Shown here one piece after another: positions 15,787 through 23,643 of a stretch of 28,177 bases of DNA. This stretch comes from Clostridiales bacterium (lineage in GTDB: Bacteria > Bacillota > Clostridia > Oscillospirales > Oscillospiraceae). The position numbers and the translations under genes are program-made. The stretch is from positions 1 to 28,177 of the forward strand of contig SFPN01000022.1 in NCBI GenBank assembly GCA_004551945.1, written 5' to 3'. Position 1 is the stretch's first letter, and each line of letters begins with the position of its first letter. The notes beneath the pieces are model-generated. The model had not been told where the DNA came from. It saw only the letters and a program-made list of their open reading frames with translations, and did no database searches.

Positions 15787-17166
15787 CTATTCAGGATACA
15801 CGGGCTTAATGTAGATTCCGTCAAATTCATAGATATATGTGCTGTCCGGCATGACGAAAATAATCTTGGTGACCTTCTCGCCCACCAGCTTGGACAGTTC
15901 GTCCAGATTGTCCCAGCCGACGATGTGGGCGTTCAGGGTGCTTTCGGGGCTGACATTGAAGGAGATCTCCCAGGGCTGCACCCACATGCTCTGGAGGAAT
16001 TCCATGCCGACCTTCAGCCCGCTTTCCGTTTCGAGAATGGTACCCTGGATATAGGCGTTGATTGCAAAGCCCTCGTCCGATCTGCTGTTCCGAATGTACG
16101 CCGTGGAATGCTCCGTCACGTCGATCTCATAGTCGCCCCAGGTGGAGCCGGTTTTCAGCGTGGCGGTGGCGTCCGTTACGGTGTCAACAACGTTGAAGTT
16201 GGTGGCGGAGTACACAGCCTTTCCGTCCACGATCGTCACCGTTTTGTACTGCGCCGGAACGCTCCGGCTAATTTTAAAGGTGGGGTTGAGGGCCACATAG
16301 GCCGGATAGTCGGCGGCGTCCACCGCCACGTTCACATTCTTCACACCCAGGATGTTATAGCCATCGGTCTTGTCTTCGGTGTAGTTGGTGTACATACCGT
16401 TGTTAAAGCTGACATGCTTATCTACCGTTGCCGAGGTAATCCCGTCCAGGCCATAGCCGTCCACGCTGGAGACATCCCCGGCATAGTACTCGGCAAAGGT
16501 CAGCGTTGCGGTGCCGTAAACCATACCGGTTTCAGGGATGGCGGGAGCGGTCAGAGCATCCAGGGCGTTGTACAGGATGGTGATGCCCTCTGCGCGGGTC
16601 AGCTGCTTTTGGGGCACCAGACGGCCGTCTGTGGTGCCGTTGACATATCCCGCCGCCACCATCGCCGCAATGGGGTTCTGGGCGTAGCTGCTGATCTGGG
16701 ATGCATCGCTGAACCGGGCCAGAGCCTCCACCTCAGTGTCTGCGGCGGTGAGGCCCAGAAGTCTGGTCACCATGATCATGGCCTGTTCACGGTTGATCGC
16801 TGCGTTGGGCGCCATTGTGGTTGCGGAGGTTCCGGTCATATAGCCTGCGGCCAGAGCCTTTGCAAGGTCAGAGGCGTACCATGCCCCGGAGGCCACATCG
16901 GTATAGTTGGAGATCGTTTCGCTTTCTTCGGTCAATCCTGTGACCCGATTGATCAGAGCGGAAAACTCCGCGCGGGTCATTCCGTTGTTGGGGCCATACT
17001 GCCCGTCTCCATATCCGGTCAGCCATCCCCTGTCAATAAACTCCTGCATGGTTGCTTGTCCCCAATGGCCATCCAGATCGGAAGCTGCCAGCGCGGCGGG
17101 GGCCAGTGTGGCTGCCATGCAGGCGGCCATGAGGACGCTGAACAAACGCTGTAGTTTCTTTTTCAT
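15787..17166 (-). CDS. SLH-domain surface protein with Tp47-like domain, prematurely stopped
   Basis: Exported cell-wall-attached protein. It has a signal peptide (1-27, cleavage near ALA-AS) and three SLH repeats (about 28-85, 86-145 and 146-205; markers GMTRAEFSALINRVTG, AAINREQAMIMVTRLLG and QLTRAEGITILYNALD) that bind secondary wall polymers. A region (about 215-459) follows that resembles the domain C family of Treponema Tp47, e.g. YGTATLTFAEYYAGD, STWGDYEI, GLKVGMEFLQSMW and IYIKPVYP. The function of that domain in Firmicutes is not settled. Codon 460 is TAG and the same frame continues for 151 more codons. AAGGAGA precedes the ATG. It has a good promoter and twin palindromes and leads the flavin redox operon, so a surface role tied to metal or electron supply is plausible. 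Confidence 0.8.
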   Translation of the reverse strand: MKKKLQRLFSVLMAACMAATLAPAALAASDLDGHWGQATMQEFIDRGWLTGYGDGQYGPNNGMTRAEFSALINRVTGLTEESETISNYTDVASGAWYASDLAKALAAGYMTGTSATTMAPNAAINREQAMIMVTRLLGLTAADTEVEALARFSDASQISSYAQNPIAAMVAAGYVNGTTDGRLVPQKQLTRAEGITILYNALDALTAPAIPETGMVYGTATLTFAEYYAGDVSSVDGYGLDGITSATVDKHVSFNNGMYTNYTEDKTDGYNILGVKNVNVAVDAADYPAYVALNPTFKISRSVPAQYKTVTIVDGKAVYSATNFNVVDTVTDATATLKTGSTWGDYEIDVTEHSTAYIRNSRSDEGFAINAYIQGTILETESGLKVGMEFLQSMWVQPWEISFNVSPESTLNAHIVGWDNLDELSKLVGEKVTKIIFVMPDSTYIYEFDGIYIKPVYPE

Positions 17167-17183
17167 GTCATCTCTCCTTTTTA

Positions 17184-17199
17184 GTTAGTTTGTGCTAAC
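17184..17199 (-). promoter_or_regulatory. Operator-like palindrome 2 (DtxR-type look), next to the SLH gene's ribosome site
   Basis: GTTAGTTTGTGCTAAC on the plus strand differs at only two of 16 positions from the site at 17257. It lies a few bases upstream of the AAGGAGA of the SLH gene. TTAG...CTAA half-sites resemble DtxR/IdeR/MntR boxes. Confidence 0.55.
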
Positions 17200-17256
17200 C
17201 CGCGACCAAAAAGAAAACCGCTTCCTTGTCTGAGCAATGATCGGCGGGCTGTGCAA

Positions 17257-17272
17257 GTTAGCTTATGCTAAC
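17257..17272 (-). promoter_or_regulatory. Operator-like palindrome 1 (DtxR-type look) at the transcription start
   Basis: GTTAGCTTATGCTAAC is a 6-4-6 inverted repeat covering about +1 to +16 of the transcript predicted from the promoter at 17279-17307, a classic repressor position. It lies 73 bases, about seven DNA turns, from the second copy. Confidence 0.6.
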
Positions 17273-17278
17273 ATTATC

Positions 17279-17307
17279 AGTATATCTTCCCTGTCAGCAT
17301 CCGTCAA
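17279..17307 (-). promoter_or_regulatory. Sigma-A-type promoter of the SLH/flavin redox operon
   Basis: On the minus strand, TTGACG (17302-17307) and TATACT (17279-17284) are 17 bases apart. The predicted start falls at about 17272, giving a leader of about 106 bases with both palindromes in it. Confidence 0.75.
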
Positions 17308-17362
17308 TATCCGAATTGGCTTTTTCGAAACACCAAAAAATCAATAAAATTTGCCTTATACT

Positions 17363-17474
17363 AGTTTTTGATCAAAAGCTTTCAAAGCTTTTGATCAAAA
17401 ACTGCATGAGACGGCGCAGCGTGCGTGAGCACGCAGCACACGGGATTCTTGATTCCATTTTTGAATCAAGAATC
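17363..17474. repeat. Cluster of three hairpins
   Basis: In the gap between the SLH promoter and the yeiH terminator. First hairpin: a perfect 20-base stem around a single C (17363-17382 with 17384-17403), containing TTGATCAAAAGCTTT. Second: GCGTGC/GCACGC with loop GTGA (17419-17434). Third: a perfect 12-base stem with a 7-base loop (17444-17455 with 17463-17474). The layout recalls the element at 8856-9131 but the stem sequences differ. No coding potential is seen in 17308-17536. Confidence 0.65.
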
Positions 17475-17531
17475 AGGATGAGAAGAAAGGGAAAGGGGAC
17501 GTGGAGATTCCTTGCCTTGTTCCCGGGATGG

Positions 17532-17573
17532 GATACGAAAAAAGCCCGGCCTTAGCCGGGCTTTCTTCGTATC
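17532..17573 (-). terminator. Intrinsic terminator of the yeiH gene
   Basis: AAAGCCCGGC (17541-17550) pairs with GCCGGGCTTT (17555-17564) around CTTA, with an outer GATACGAA/TTCGTATC extension. Read on the minus strand it ends in CTTTTTTCG, just after the yeiH stop at 17579. Confidence 0.85.
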
Positions 17574-17578
17574 AACAT

Positions 17579-18613
17579 TCACCAAATTCCCATGGCATGC
17601 TGCATAATGAGGCTGACAGCGGTGATGCCCACCCAGCAGCAGGCCCCCATAATCAGCGGGGTGCCGCCGGTTTTCACCAGCTTGACGATGTCGGTGTTCA
17701 GGCCGATGGCCGCCATGGCCAGCACGATAAAGAACTTGCTCAGAGTCTTGATGGGGGAGAACACGGCGATGTCCGCGCCCAGGGAGACCGCAATGGTGGT
17801 AATTAAGGAAGCAGCGATAAAATACAGGATGAAGAAGGGGAACACCTGGCGCAGGCTGACCTTCTGCCCGTTGTTTCCTTCACCCGACCTGGTGCGCAGC
17901 AGGGCCAGCACCAGGACGATGGGGATAATGGCCAGGGTCCGGGTGAGCTTCACAGTGACGGCCTTGTCCAGGGTCTGGGAGCCTAAGTTCCACATGCTGT
18001 CCCAGGTGGAGGCGGCGGCAGTCACTGAGGAGGTGTCGTTCACAGCAGTGCCGGCGAAGATGCCGAAGGCCTCGCCGGAGGTGGTGTCAAAGCCGATGGC
18101 GCTGCCCAGGGCAGGGAAAATGATGGCAGCCAGCACATTAAAGAAGAAGATCACCGAGATGGCCTGGGCCACCTCCTCGTCGTCGGCGTCAATCACCGGC
18201 GCGGTGGCCGCCACGGCGGAGCCGCCGCAGATGGAGGAGCCCACACCCACCAGGGTGGAGATTTTGGAGGGAATGTGCAGGGCCTTGTGAAGGACAAAGG
18301 CGATCACCAGGGAGGCGGCGATGGTGCAGACGATGATGGGCAGGGACTGCTTGCCGGTCTGCAGCACCAACCCCAGGTCCATGCCGAAGCCCAGGAGGAT
18401 CACCGCCCACTGAAGGATCTTCTTGGAGGTGAACTTGATGCCCGGGGCCAGGCTGGTTTTGTCGCGGATGGGGATGGTAATCAGCATACCGAACAGAATG
18501 GCGATCACAGGACCACCGATGAGGGGGAAGCATTTTCCCAGAAACCAGGCGGGGATGGCGATGGCCAGGCACAGGGCCAGACCTTTCCCGTTCTCCTTAA
18601 AAAAGTTTGCCAT
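17579..18613 (-). CDS. yeiH: YeiH-family transporter, putative sulfate exporter
   Basis: Integral membrane protein of the YeiH family (Cons_hypoth698), 344 residues with about ten hydrophobic segments. Family text includes GGPVIAILFGMLI, ILLGFGMDLGLVLQTG, the conserved VGVGSSICGGSAVAATAPVI and GIFAGTAVNDTSSVTAA. Members are annotated as putative sulfate exporters, and some have been linked to sulfite or related sulfur compounds. A sulfate-reducing operon in the same window makes a sulfur substrate reasonable but does not prove it. The ATG at 18613 is chosen because an AAAGGTG-type site precedes it and the longer reading starts upstream of the predicted transcript start. It is a single gene, divergent from nifJ. 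Confidence 0.85.
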   Translation of the reverse strand: MANFFKENGKGLALCLAIAIPAWFLGKCFPLIGGPVIAILFGMLITIPIRDKTSLAPGIKFTSKKILQWAVILLGFGMDLGLVLQTGKQSLPIIVCTIAASLVIAFVLHKALHIPSKISTLVGVGSSICGGSAVAATAPVIDADDEEVAQAISVIFFFNVLAAIIFPALGSAIGFDTTSGEAFGIFAGTAVNDTSSVTAAASTWDSMWNLGSQTLDKAVTVKLTRTLAIIPIVLVLALLRTRSGEGNNGQKVSLRQVFPFFILYFIAASLITTIAVSLGADIAVFSPIKTLSKFFIVLAMAAIGLNTDIVKLVKTGGTPLIMGACCWVGITAVSLIMQHAMGIW

Positions 18614-18653
18614 GGATTCGCACCTTTCTTTTGCTGTATTTGGTTGTATCAGC

Positions 18654-18665
18654 CTATCCCGATAG
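18654..18665 (-). promoter_or_regulatory. Palindrome in the yeiH leader
   Basis: CTATCCCGATAG, a perfect 5-2-5 inverted repeat, lies about 6 to 17 bases after the predicted yeiH transcription start. It is a candidate repressor site; the regulator is unknown. Confidence 0.4.
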
Positions 18666-18677
18666 ATAAGCCGGTAC

Positions 18678-18706
18678 ATCCTACCAGAAAATAGGGAAAA
18701 AGTCAA
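18678..18706 (-). promoter_or_regulatory. Promoter of yeiH
   Basis: On the minus strand, TTGACT (18701-18706) and TAGGAT (18678-18683) are 17 bases apart, giving a leader of about 58 bases. Confidence 0.65.
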
Positions 18707-18718
18707 CGGGGATTTTCA

Positions 18719-18738
18719 CCGTGGACAGCTGTCCGCGG
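18719..18738. promoter_or_regulatory. 20-base near-palindrome upstream of the yeiH -35
   Basis: The core GGACAGCTGTCC (18723-18734) is a perfect 12-base palindrome, extended by CCG/CGG arms with one mismatch. It begins 12 bases beyond the yeiH -35, a usual place for an activator of that promoter. Confidence 0.4.
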
Positions 18739-18870
18739 GAGAAAACGCAGGGAAAATTACTATGGGCTAATTGTACAAAGAATGGGCACGATTTTCGTCT
18801 ACTTTTTCCCCCTTGGCAGTATTTTGATATTATGAAGGTTTTCATGCAGGAACTTTGGGTAGAACTTTCA

Positions 18871-18900
18871 TTTACAAGAGGCGGTCCAAAATGCTAGGAT
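18871..18900 (+). promoter_or_regulatory. Possible promoter of nifJ
   Basis: TTTACA (18871-18876), an 18-base spacer and TAGGAT (18895-18900) preceded by TGC (extended -10). The -10 hexamer is the same as that of the divergent yeiH promoter. Start near 18907, about 100 bases of leader. Confidence 0.45.
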
Positions 18901-18921
18901 TAGGTAGAACGAGAACATCCC

Positions 18922-18954
18922 CGCTGCAATGATTGTGTCTGCAGCGATTTTTTT
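18922..18954 (+). terminator. Intrinsic terminator-like hairpin in the nifJ leader (possible attenuator)
   Basis: CGCTGCA (18922-18928) pairs with TGCAGCG (18940-18946) around an 11-base loop, followed by ATTTTTTT. It stands between the likely promoter and the nifJ ribosome site, and no upstream plus-strand gene needs terminating. A second hairpin (18965-18986) sits just before the ribosome site. Confidence 0.6.
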
Positions 18955-19008
18955 GAATTTCCCAGCGAAATGGACCTCCCATTCGCCTTGCATTAAGGAG
19001 GAAGAATC

Positions 19009-22000
19009 ATGGCAAGAAAGCAAAAGACAATGGACGGCAACACCGCAGCGGCCCACGTGGCCTATGCCTTTACAGAGGTTGCCGCAATCTATCCCATCAC
19101 ACCCTCATCTGTGATGGCAGAGCTGGCAGACAAGTGGTCCGCCGAGGGGCGGAAGAACATGTTCGGCCAGCCGGTAAAGGTATCGGTCATGCAGTCGGAG
19201 GGCGGCGCCGCCGGCGCAGTGCACGGCTCCCTGACGGCCGGCGCTCTGACCACCACCTTCACCGCTTCCCAGGGCCTTTTGCTGATGATCCCCAACATGT
19301 ATAAGATCGCAGGCAGCCTGCTGCCGGGGGTCACCCATGTTTCTGCCCGCGCCCTGGCTACCCACGCCCTGTCCATCTTCGGCGATCACTCCGACGTGAT
19401 GAGCTGCCGCTCCACCGGCTACGCCATGCTGTGCAGCTCCAACCCTCAGGAAGTCATGGACCTGGGCGCTGTGGCCCACCTGGCAGCCATCGGCGGCCGG
19501 GTGCCCTTCCTCCACTTCTTCGACGGCTTCCGCACCTCTCACGAGATCCGCAAGGTAGAGGTCTGGGACTATGACGACCTGAAGGAAATGGTGGACATGG
19601 ACGCTCTGGCGGCCTTCCGCGCCCGGGCTCTGAACCCGGAGCACCCGGTTCTGCGCGGCTCTGCCCAGAACCCGGATATCTTCTTCCAGGTCAACGAGAC
19701 CCGCAACCAGTATTACGACGCCCTCCCCGGCGTGGTGGAGGAGTACATGGGCAAGGTCAACCAGCGCCTGGGCACCAACTACCAGCTCTTTAACTACTAC
19801 GGCGCACCCGACGCTGAGACCGTCATGGTGGCCATGGGCTCTGTCTGCGACGCAGCAGAGGAAGTGGTGGACTACATGAACGCCCGGGGGGAAAAGGTGG
19901 GCCTGGTGAAGGTCCGTCTGTACCGTCCCTTCGCAACGGAGAAGTTCGTGGCTGCCATTCCCGCCACCGCCAAGAGCATCGTGGTCATGGACCGCTGCAA
20001 GGACCCCTCCGCCATCGGCGAGCCTCTGTATCAGGACGTGGTCACTGCCCTGGCCGGCAGCCCTCTGGCCGGTGTCAGAGTGGTGGGCGGCCGGTACGGT
20101 CTGGGCTCCAAGGACACCACCCCCGGCGGCATCCTGTCGGCCTTCCGCAACGGCCAGAGCGAAAACCCCGTCCGCAGCTTCACCATCAACATCGTGGACG
20201 ACGTGACCAACCGCTCCCTGCCCATCCTGGAGGAGCCTGACGTGGCCGATGAGGGCACCATCGCCTGCAAGTTCTGGGGCCTGGGCGGCGACGGCACCGT
20301 GGGCGCTAACAAGAACTCCATCAAGATCATCGGCGACAACACCGATATGAAGGTGCAGGCCTACTTCCAGTATGACTCCAAGAAGTCCGGCGGCATCACC
20401 ATCAGCCACCTGCGCTTCGGCAAGAACGAGATCAAGGCCTCCTACTACGTGACCAAGGCTGACTTTGTGGCCTGCCACCTGGCCTCTTACATTGAAATGT
20501 TCGACATCGTTCAGGACATCAAGCCTGGCGGCACCTTCCTGCTGAACTGTCCCTGGGACCTGGCGGAGCTGGAGGAGCACCTCCCCGCCGCCGCCAAGCG
20601 GTATCTGGCCCAGAACAACATCCGCATGTATACCTGCGACGCCACCCACAAGGCCATCGAGCTGGGCATGGGCAACCGGTCCAACACCATCCTCCAGGCC
20701 GCCTTCTTCAAGCTGGCCAAGGTCATCCCCGTGGACGAGGCCGTCCAGCACATGAAGGACGCCATCGTGAAGAGCTATGGCCACAAGGGCATGGACGTGA
20801 TCATGATGAACTACAACGCCGTGGACGCCGGCGTGGAGAGCGTGAAGGAAATCCCCATCCCCGCCGGCTGGGCTGATATCCAGGACGACAACCGGGAGCC
20901 CGACCTGAAGATTGACCGTCCCGACGTTGCCCAGTATGTGAAGGATGTTATGATCCCTGCCAACGCCATGCGGGGCGACTCCATCCCCGTCTCCAAGCTG
21001 ATGCCTGGCGCCGACGGCACCCTGCCTCAGGGCACCGCCGCCTACGAGAAGCGGGGCATCGCCGTGAGCGTTCCTCAGTGGGACGAGGAAGCCTGCATCC
21101 AGTGCAACCTGTGCTCCTATGTCTGTCCTCACTCCTGCATCCGTCCCATGGTGATGGACGCCAACGAAGTGGTGGAAGCCCCCAAGGGCACCCGGATGCA
21201 CGACATGAGAGGCAAGGGCTGCGAGATCTACGCCTACACCATGACCGTTTCCGTCATGGACTGCACCGGCTGCGGCTCCTGCGTGTCCGTGTGCCCGGCC
21301 AAGACCAAGGCCCTCACCATGAAGCCTCTGGCCAGCCAGCTGGCAGAGCAGAAGGTCTTTGACTACGGCGTGGAGAAGGTCAGCCGCAAGCAAACCCCCT
21401 TCGCAAAAGAGACCGTCAAGGGCAGCCAGTTCGAGCAGCCTCTCTTCGAGTTCTCCGGCGCCTGCGCCGGCTGCGGCGAGACCCCCTATGTGAAGCTGGT
21501 CACCCAGCTCTTCGGCGACCGGATGTACATCGCCAACGCCACCGGCTGCACCTCCATCTGGGGCGGCAGCGCACCCTCCACCCCCTACACGGTGAACAAG
21601 GAAGGCCGCGGCCCCGCCTGGGAAAACTCCCTGTTTGAGGACGGCGCAGAGTTCGGCTACGGCATGAACCTGGCTGTGAACGCCCGTCAGGGCGCAGCCG
21701 CCGACCTGGCCCGGGAGATTGCCCAGGACGAGCAGACCCCCGCCGCCGTGGCCCTCTCCGCCAAGAAGTGGCTGAACCACCGGAAGGAGACCGAGGGCTC
21801 CCGCACCACCGGTCAGGCCCTCACCGCGGCTCTGGCTCAGGCCCTCGCCTCCGGCGCACCCAACGCAGCTAAGCTCAAGGAGCTTTACGATATGCAGGAC
21901 ATGTTCGGTCAGAAGTCCGTCTGGGCCTTCGGCGGCGACGGCTGGGCCTACGACATCGGCTACGGCGGCGTGGACCACGTGCTGGCCTCCGGCGAGAACG

Positions 22001-22578
22001 TGAACATCCTGGTTCTGGATACCGAGGTCTACTCCAACACCGGCGGCCAGGCCTCCAAGGCCACCCCCACCGGTTCCGTTGCTCAGTTTGCCGCAGCAGG
22101 TAAGTCGGTCCAGAAAAAGGACCTGGCAGCTATCGCCATGCAGTACGGCAACGTGTACGTGGCCCAGGTTGCCATGGGCGCTGACTATAACCAGACCCTC
22201 CGGGCTCTCATCGAGGCCGAGTCCTATCCCGGCACCTCCATCGTCATCGCCTACGCCCCCTGCATCAACCACGGCATCAAGATGGGCATGAAGAACACCA
22301 TGCTGGAGATGAGCGCCGCCGTCCAGGCGGGCTACTGGCACCTGTTCCGCTATGACCCCCGCCGGGCAGAAAAGGGCAGAAACCCCTTCCAGCTGGACTC
22401 TCCCGAGCCCATCATGGACTACCGCCAGTTCCTGGAGGGCGAGGTCCGTTACTCCTCCCTCCAGCTGACCTTCCCTGAGCGGGCCAAGGAGCTCTTCGTC
22501 AAGGCGGAGAAGGAGGCCAAGGCCAAGTACCAGCGCCTGGTGGACTTGAGCCGCCACTGGGAAAATACCAACGCTTAA
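19009..22578 (+). CDS. nifJ: Pyruvate:ferredoxin (flavodoxin) oxidoreductase
   Basis: Single-chain PFOR that converts pyruvate and CoA to acetyl-CoA and CO2 while reducing ferredoxin, the central step of anaerobic fermentation. At 1189 residues it matches the family (about 1170-1190). Domains: the N-terminal TPP-pyrimidine domain (AAHVAYAFTEVAAIYPITPSS); the gamma and CoA-binding parts; a 2x[4Fe-4S] ferredoxin domain with C696/C699/C702/C706 and C752/C755/C758/C762; a proximal cluster starting CAGCGE (C819, C822); and the TPP-diphosphate site GDGWAYDIGYGG (from about residue 976) with NTGGQASKATPTG. AAGGAGG precedes the ATG. Codon choice is strongly biased to GC-ending optimal codons, as expected of a highly expressed gene. 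It is transcribed alone, with a leader hairpin in front and a terminator behind. Confidence 0.97.
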   Translation: MARKQKTMDGNTAAAHVAYAFTEVAAIYPITPSSVMAELADKWSAEGRKNMFGQPVKVSVMQSEGGAAGAVHGSLTAGALTTTFTASQGLLLMIPNMYKIAGSLLPGVTHVSARALATHALSIFGDHSDVMSCRSTGYAMLCSSNPQEVMDLGAVAHLAAIGGRVPFLHFFDGFRTSHEIRKVEVWDYDDLKEMVDMDALAAFRARALNPEHPVLRGSAQNPDIFFQVNETRNQYYDALPGVVEEYMGKVNQRLGTNYQLFNYYGAPDAETVMVAMGSVCDAAEEVVDYMNARGEKVGLVKVRLYRPFATEKFVAAIPATAKSIVVMDRCKDPSAIGEPLYQDVVTALAGSPLAGVRVVGGRYGLGSKDTTPGGILSAFRNGQSENPVRSFTINIVDDVTNRSLPILEEPDVADEGTIACKFWGLGGDGTVGANKNSIKIIGDNTDMKVQAYFQYDSKKSGGITISHLRFGKNEIKASYYVTKADFVACHLASYIEMFDIVQDIKPGGTFLLNCPWDLAELEEHLPAAAKRYLAQNNIRMYTCDATHKAIELGMGNRSNTILQAAFFKLAKVIPVDEAVQHMKDAIVKSYGHKGMDVIMMNYNAVDAGVESVKEIPIPAGWADIQDDNREPDLKIDRPDVAQYVKDVMIPANAMRGDSIPVSKLMPGADGTLPQGTAAYEKRGIAVSVPQWDEEACIQCNLCSYVCPHSCIRPMVMDANEVVEAPKGTRMHDMRGKGCEIYAYTMTVSVMDCTGCGSCVSVCPAKTKALTMKPLASQLAEQKVFDYGVEKVSRKQTPFAKETVKGSQFEQPLFEFSGACAGCGETPYVKLVTQLFGDRMYIANATGCTSIWGGSAPSTPYTVNKEGRGPAWENSLFEDGAEFGYGMNLAVNARQGAAADLAREIAQDEQTPAAVALSAKKWLNHRKETEGSRTTGQALTAALAQALASGAPNAAKLKELYDMQDMFGQKSVWAFGGDGWAYDIGYGGVDHVLASGENVNILVLDTEVYSNTGGQASKATPTGSVAQFAAAGKSVQKKDLAAIAMQYGNVYVAQVAMGADYNQTLRALIEAESYPGTSIVIAYAPCINHGIKMGMKNTMLEMSAAVQAGYWHLFRYDPRRAEKGRNPFQLDSPEPIMDYRQFLEGEVRYSSLQLTFPERAKELFVKAEKEAKAKYQRLVDLSRHWENTNA

Positions 22579-22612
22579 ATTCCACTTTATCCTATATCCT
22601 TCCTTATTGCAG

Positions 22613-22656
22613 GGAAAATCCGGCAGAGCGTTCCGCTCCGCCGGATTTTCCTGTTT
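22613..22656 (+). terminator. Intrinsic terminator of nifJ
   Basis: GGAAAATCCGGCAGAGCG (22613-22630) folds onto CGCTC-C-GCCGGATTTTCC (22634-22651) with one mismatch opposite A and a 3-base loop, followed by TGTTTT. Confidence 0.85.
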
Positions 22657-22718
22657 TGGGAGGGACGTGTTTCTAGCTTGCGCAGAATCTCCGGGGACAC
22701 CCCTGGAAAAGATTTCCG

Positions 22719-23624
22719 TCACCGGGGCTTCACCGCCAGGCAGAAACAGACGTGGTCCAGGGCGTGGATAGGGTGCTCCGGCTCGGCCCGGTTGTGGGGA
22801 GCAAAAAGCTGATCGTCAATCTCCGCCGGGGTCAGTTGCTCGTAGAGAAGAAAGCCTGCCTCTCCCAGCAGCTCCTCCAGCTGGGAAAGGGCATACCCCG
22901 CCGTCATGGCCTCTCCCGCGCCCAGAGCCAGCTGAATCTGCCGCTGGGAGGCGTCCCCCCTGTGGGCGTCCTGGTCGTGATAGTCAAAGACCAGGGCGCT
23001 GCCCGGGGGCAGCAAGCTGCCCAGACGGGCGACCAGAGCGCGGAAGGCCTCTTGGGGAAGATAATAGGTCAGCCCCAAAAGGGAGCACAGAGTCCTGGCC
23101 TGGCTGTCATAGGCAGGGTGCCGGAGGACATCTTCCGCCCATCGGGAACCGGCCAGGTCTGCCGGGATGTGATGCACCTCCGGGGGGATGGCCAGCCCTG
23201 CCGCCTGAAGCCGCCGGGTTTTGTCCGCCAGAGCCTCCGGCCGGTCCAGCTCCAGCACCGTAAGGTCCCTGGCCCAGTCAGGGCGGCGGTAGGGGAAGGT
23301 GTCGTACCCCGCCCCCAGCATCCAGTACTGCCGGGTGCCCAGCCGAAGGGCGTTTTCCAGGGCCCGCTCCGCAAAGACCGCCCGGCCCAGGGGGGAGGGA
23401 GCCAGTTGATGGTCCACCACATGGTGCAGGGCCTGCTCTGGTGTGCCCTGAAACCCCGGGGCAAAAAAGCCGATGCCCCGGACCATGTTTTGACTGATAT
23501 TGTGGTACTCCTCGTCGGATAGCAGCCGCCGGGCCAAAGGGTCCCGGTACACCGGCGCGGCGCTGTGCTCTGTGTGATAAGCCCGGGCAAAGGCGCTGAC
23601 CAGGGCTGTCATGGAACTTGTCAT
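22719..23624 (-). CDS. Class I SAM-dependent methyltransferase, leucine carboxyl methyltransferase (LCM) type
   Basis: A 301-residue methyltransferase of the LCM/PPM1-like family found widely in bacteria, where natural substrates are mostly unknown. The SAM-binding motif I reads YWMLGAGYDTFPYR and is followed by the acidic LTVLELDRPEALADK. A later strand is SALVFDYHD. The N-terminal DPLARRLLSDEEY region is also typical of the family. The ATG at 23624 is chosen because GCGAGGTGAT lies eight bases upstream on the minus strand. It appears to be a single-gene unit with its own promoter. The neighbours, PFOR and a large exporter, do not hint at the substrate. Polyketide or small-acid O-methylation is a family-level possibility only. 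Confidence 0.82.
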   Translation of the reverse strand: MTSSMTALVSAFARAYHTEHSAAPVYRDPLARRLLSDEEYHNISQNMVRGIGFFAPGFQGTPEQALHHVVDHQLAPSPLGRAVFAERALENALRLGTRQYWMLGAGYDTFPYRRPDWARDLTVLELDRPEALADKTRRLQAAGLAIPPEVHHIPADLAGSRWAEDVLRHPAYDSQARTLCSLLGLTYYLPQEAFRALVARLGSLLPPGSALVFDYHDQDAHRGDASQRQIQLALGAGEAMTAGYALSQLEELLGEAGFLLYEQLTPAEIDDQLFAPHNRAEPEHPIHALDHVCFCLAVKPR

Positions 23625-23643
23625 AGCAATCACCTCGCTATTC

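Noticed and set aside
18929..19114. Small plus-strand frame overlapping the start of nifJ (possible leader peptide)
   Set aside because: It has no ribosome site, its ATG lies in the loop of a hairpin and it runs 100 bases into nifJ.
19105..22722. A 1205-codon open frame on the minus strand opposite nifJ
   Set aside because: It is a mirror of the strongly biased codon use of nifJ. Its product is low-complexity (Gly/His/Val-rich) with no domain, and nifJ is certain.
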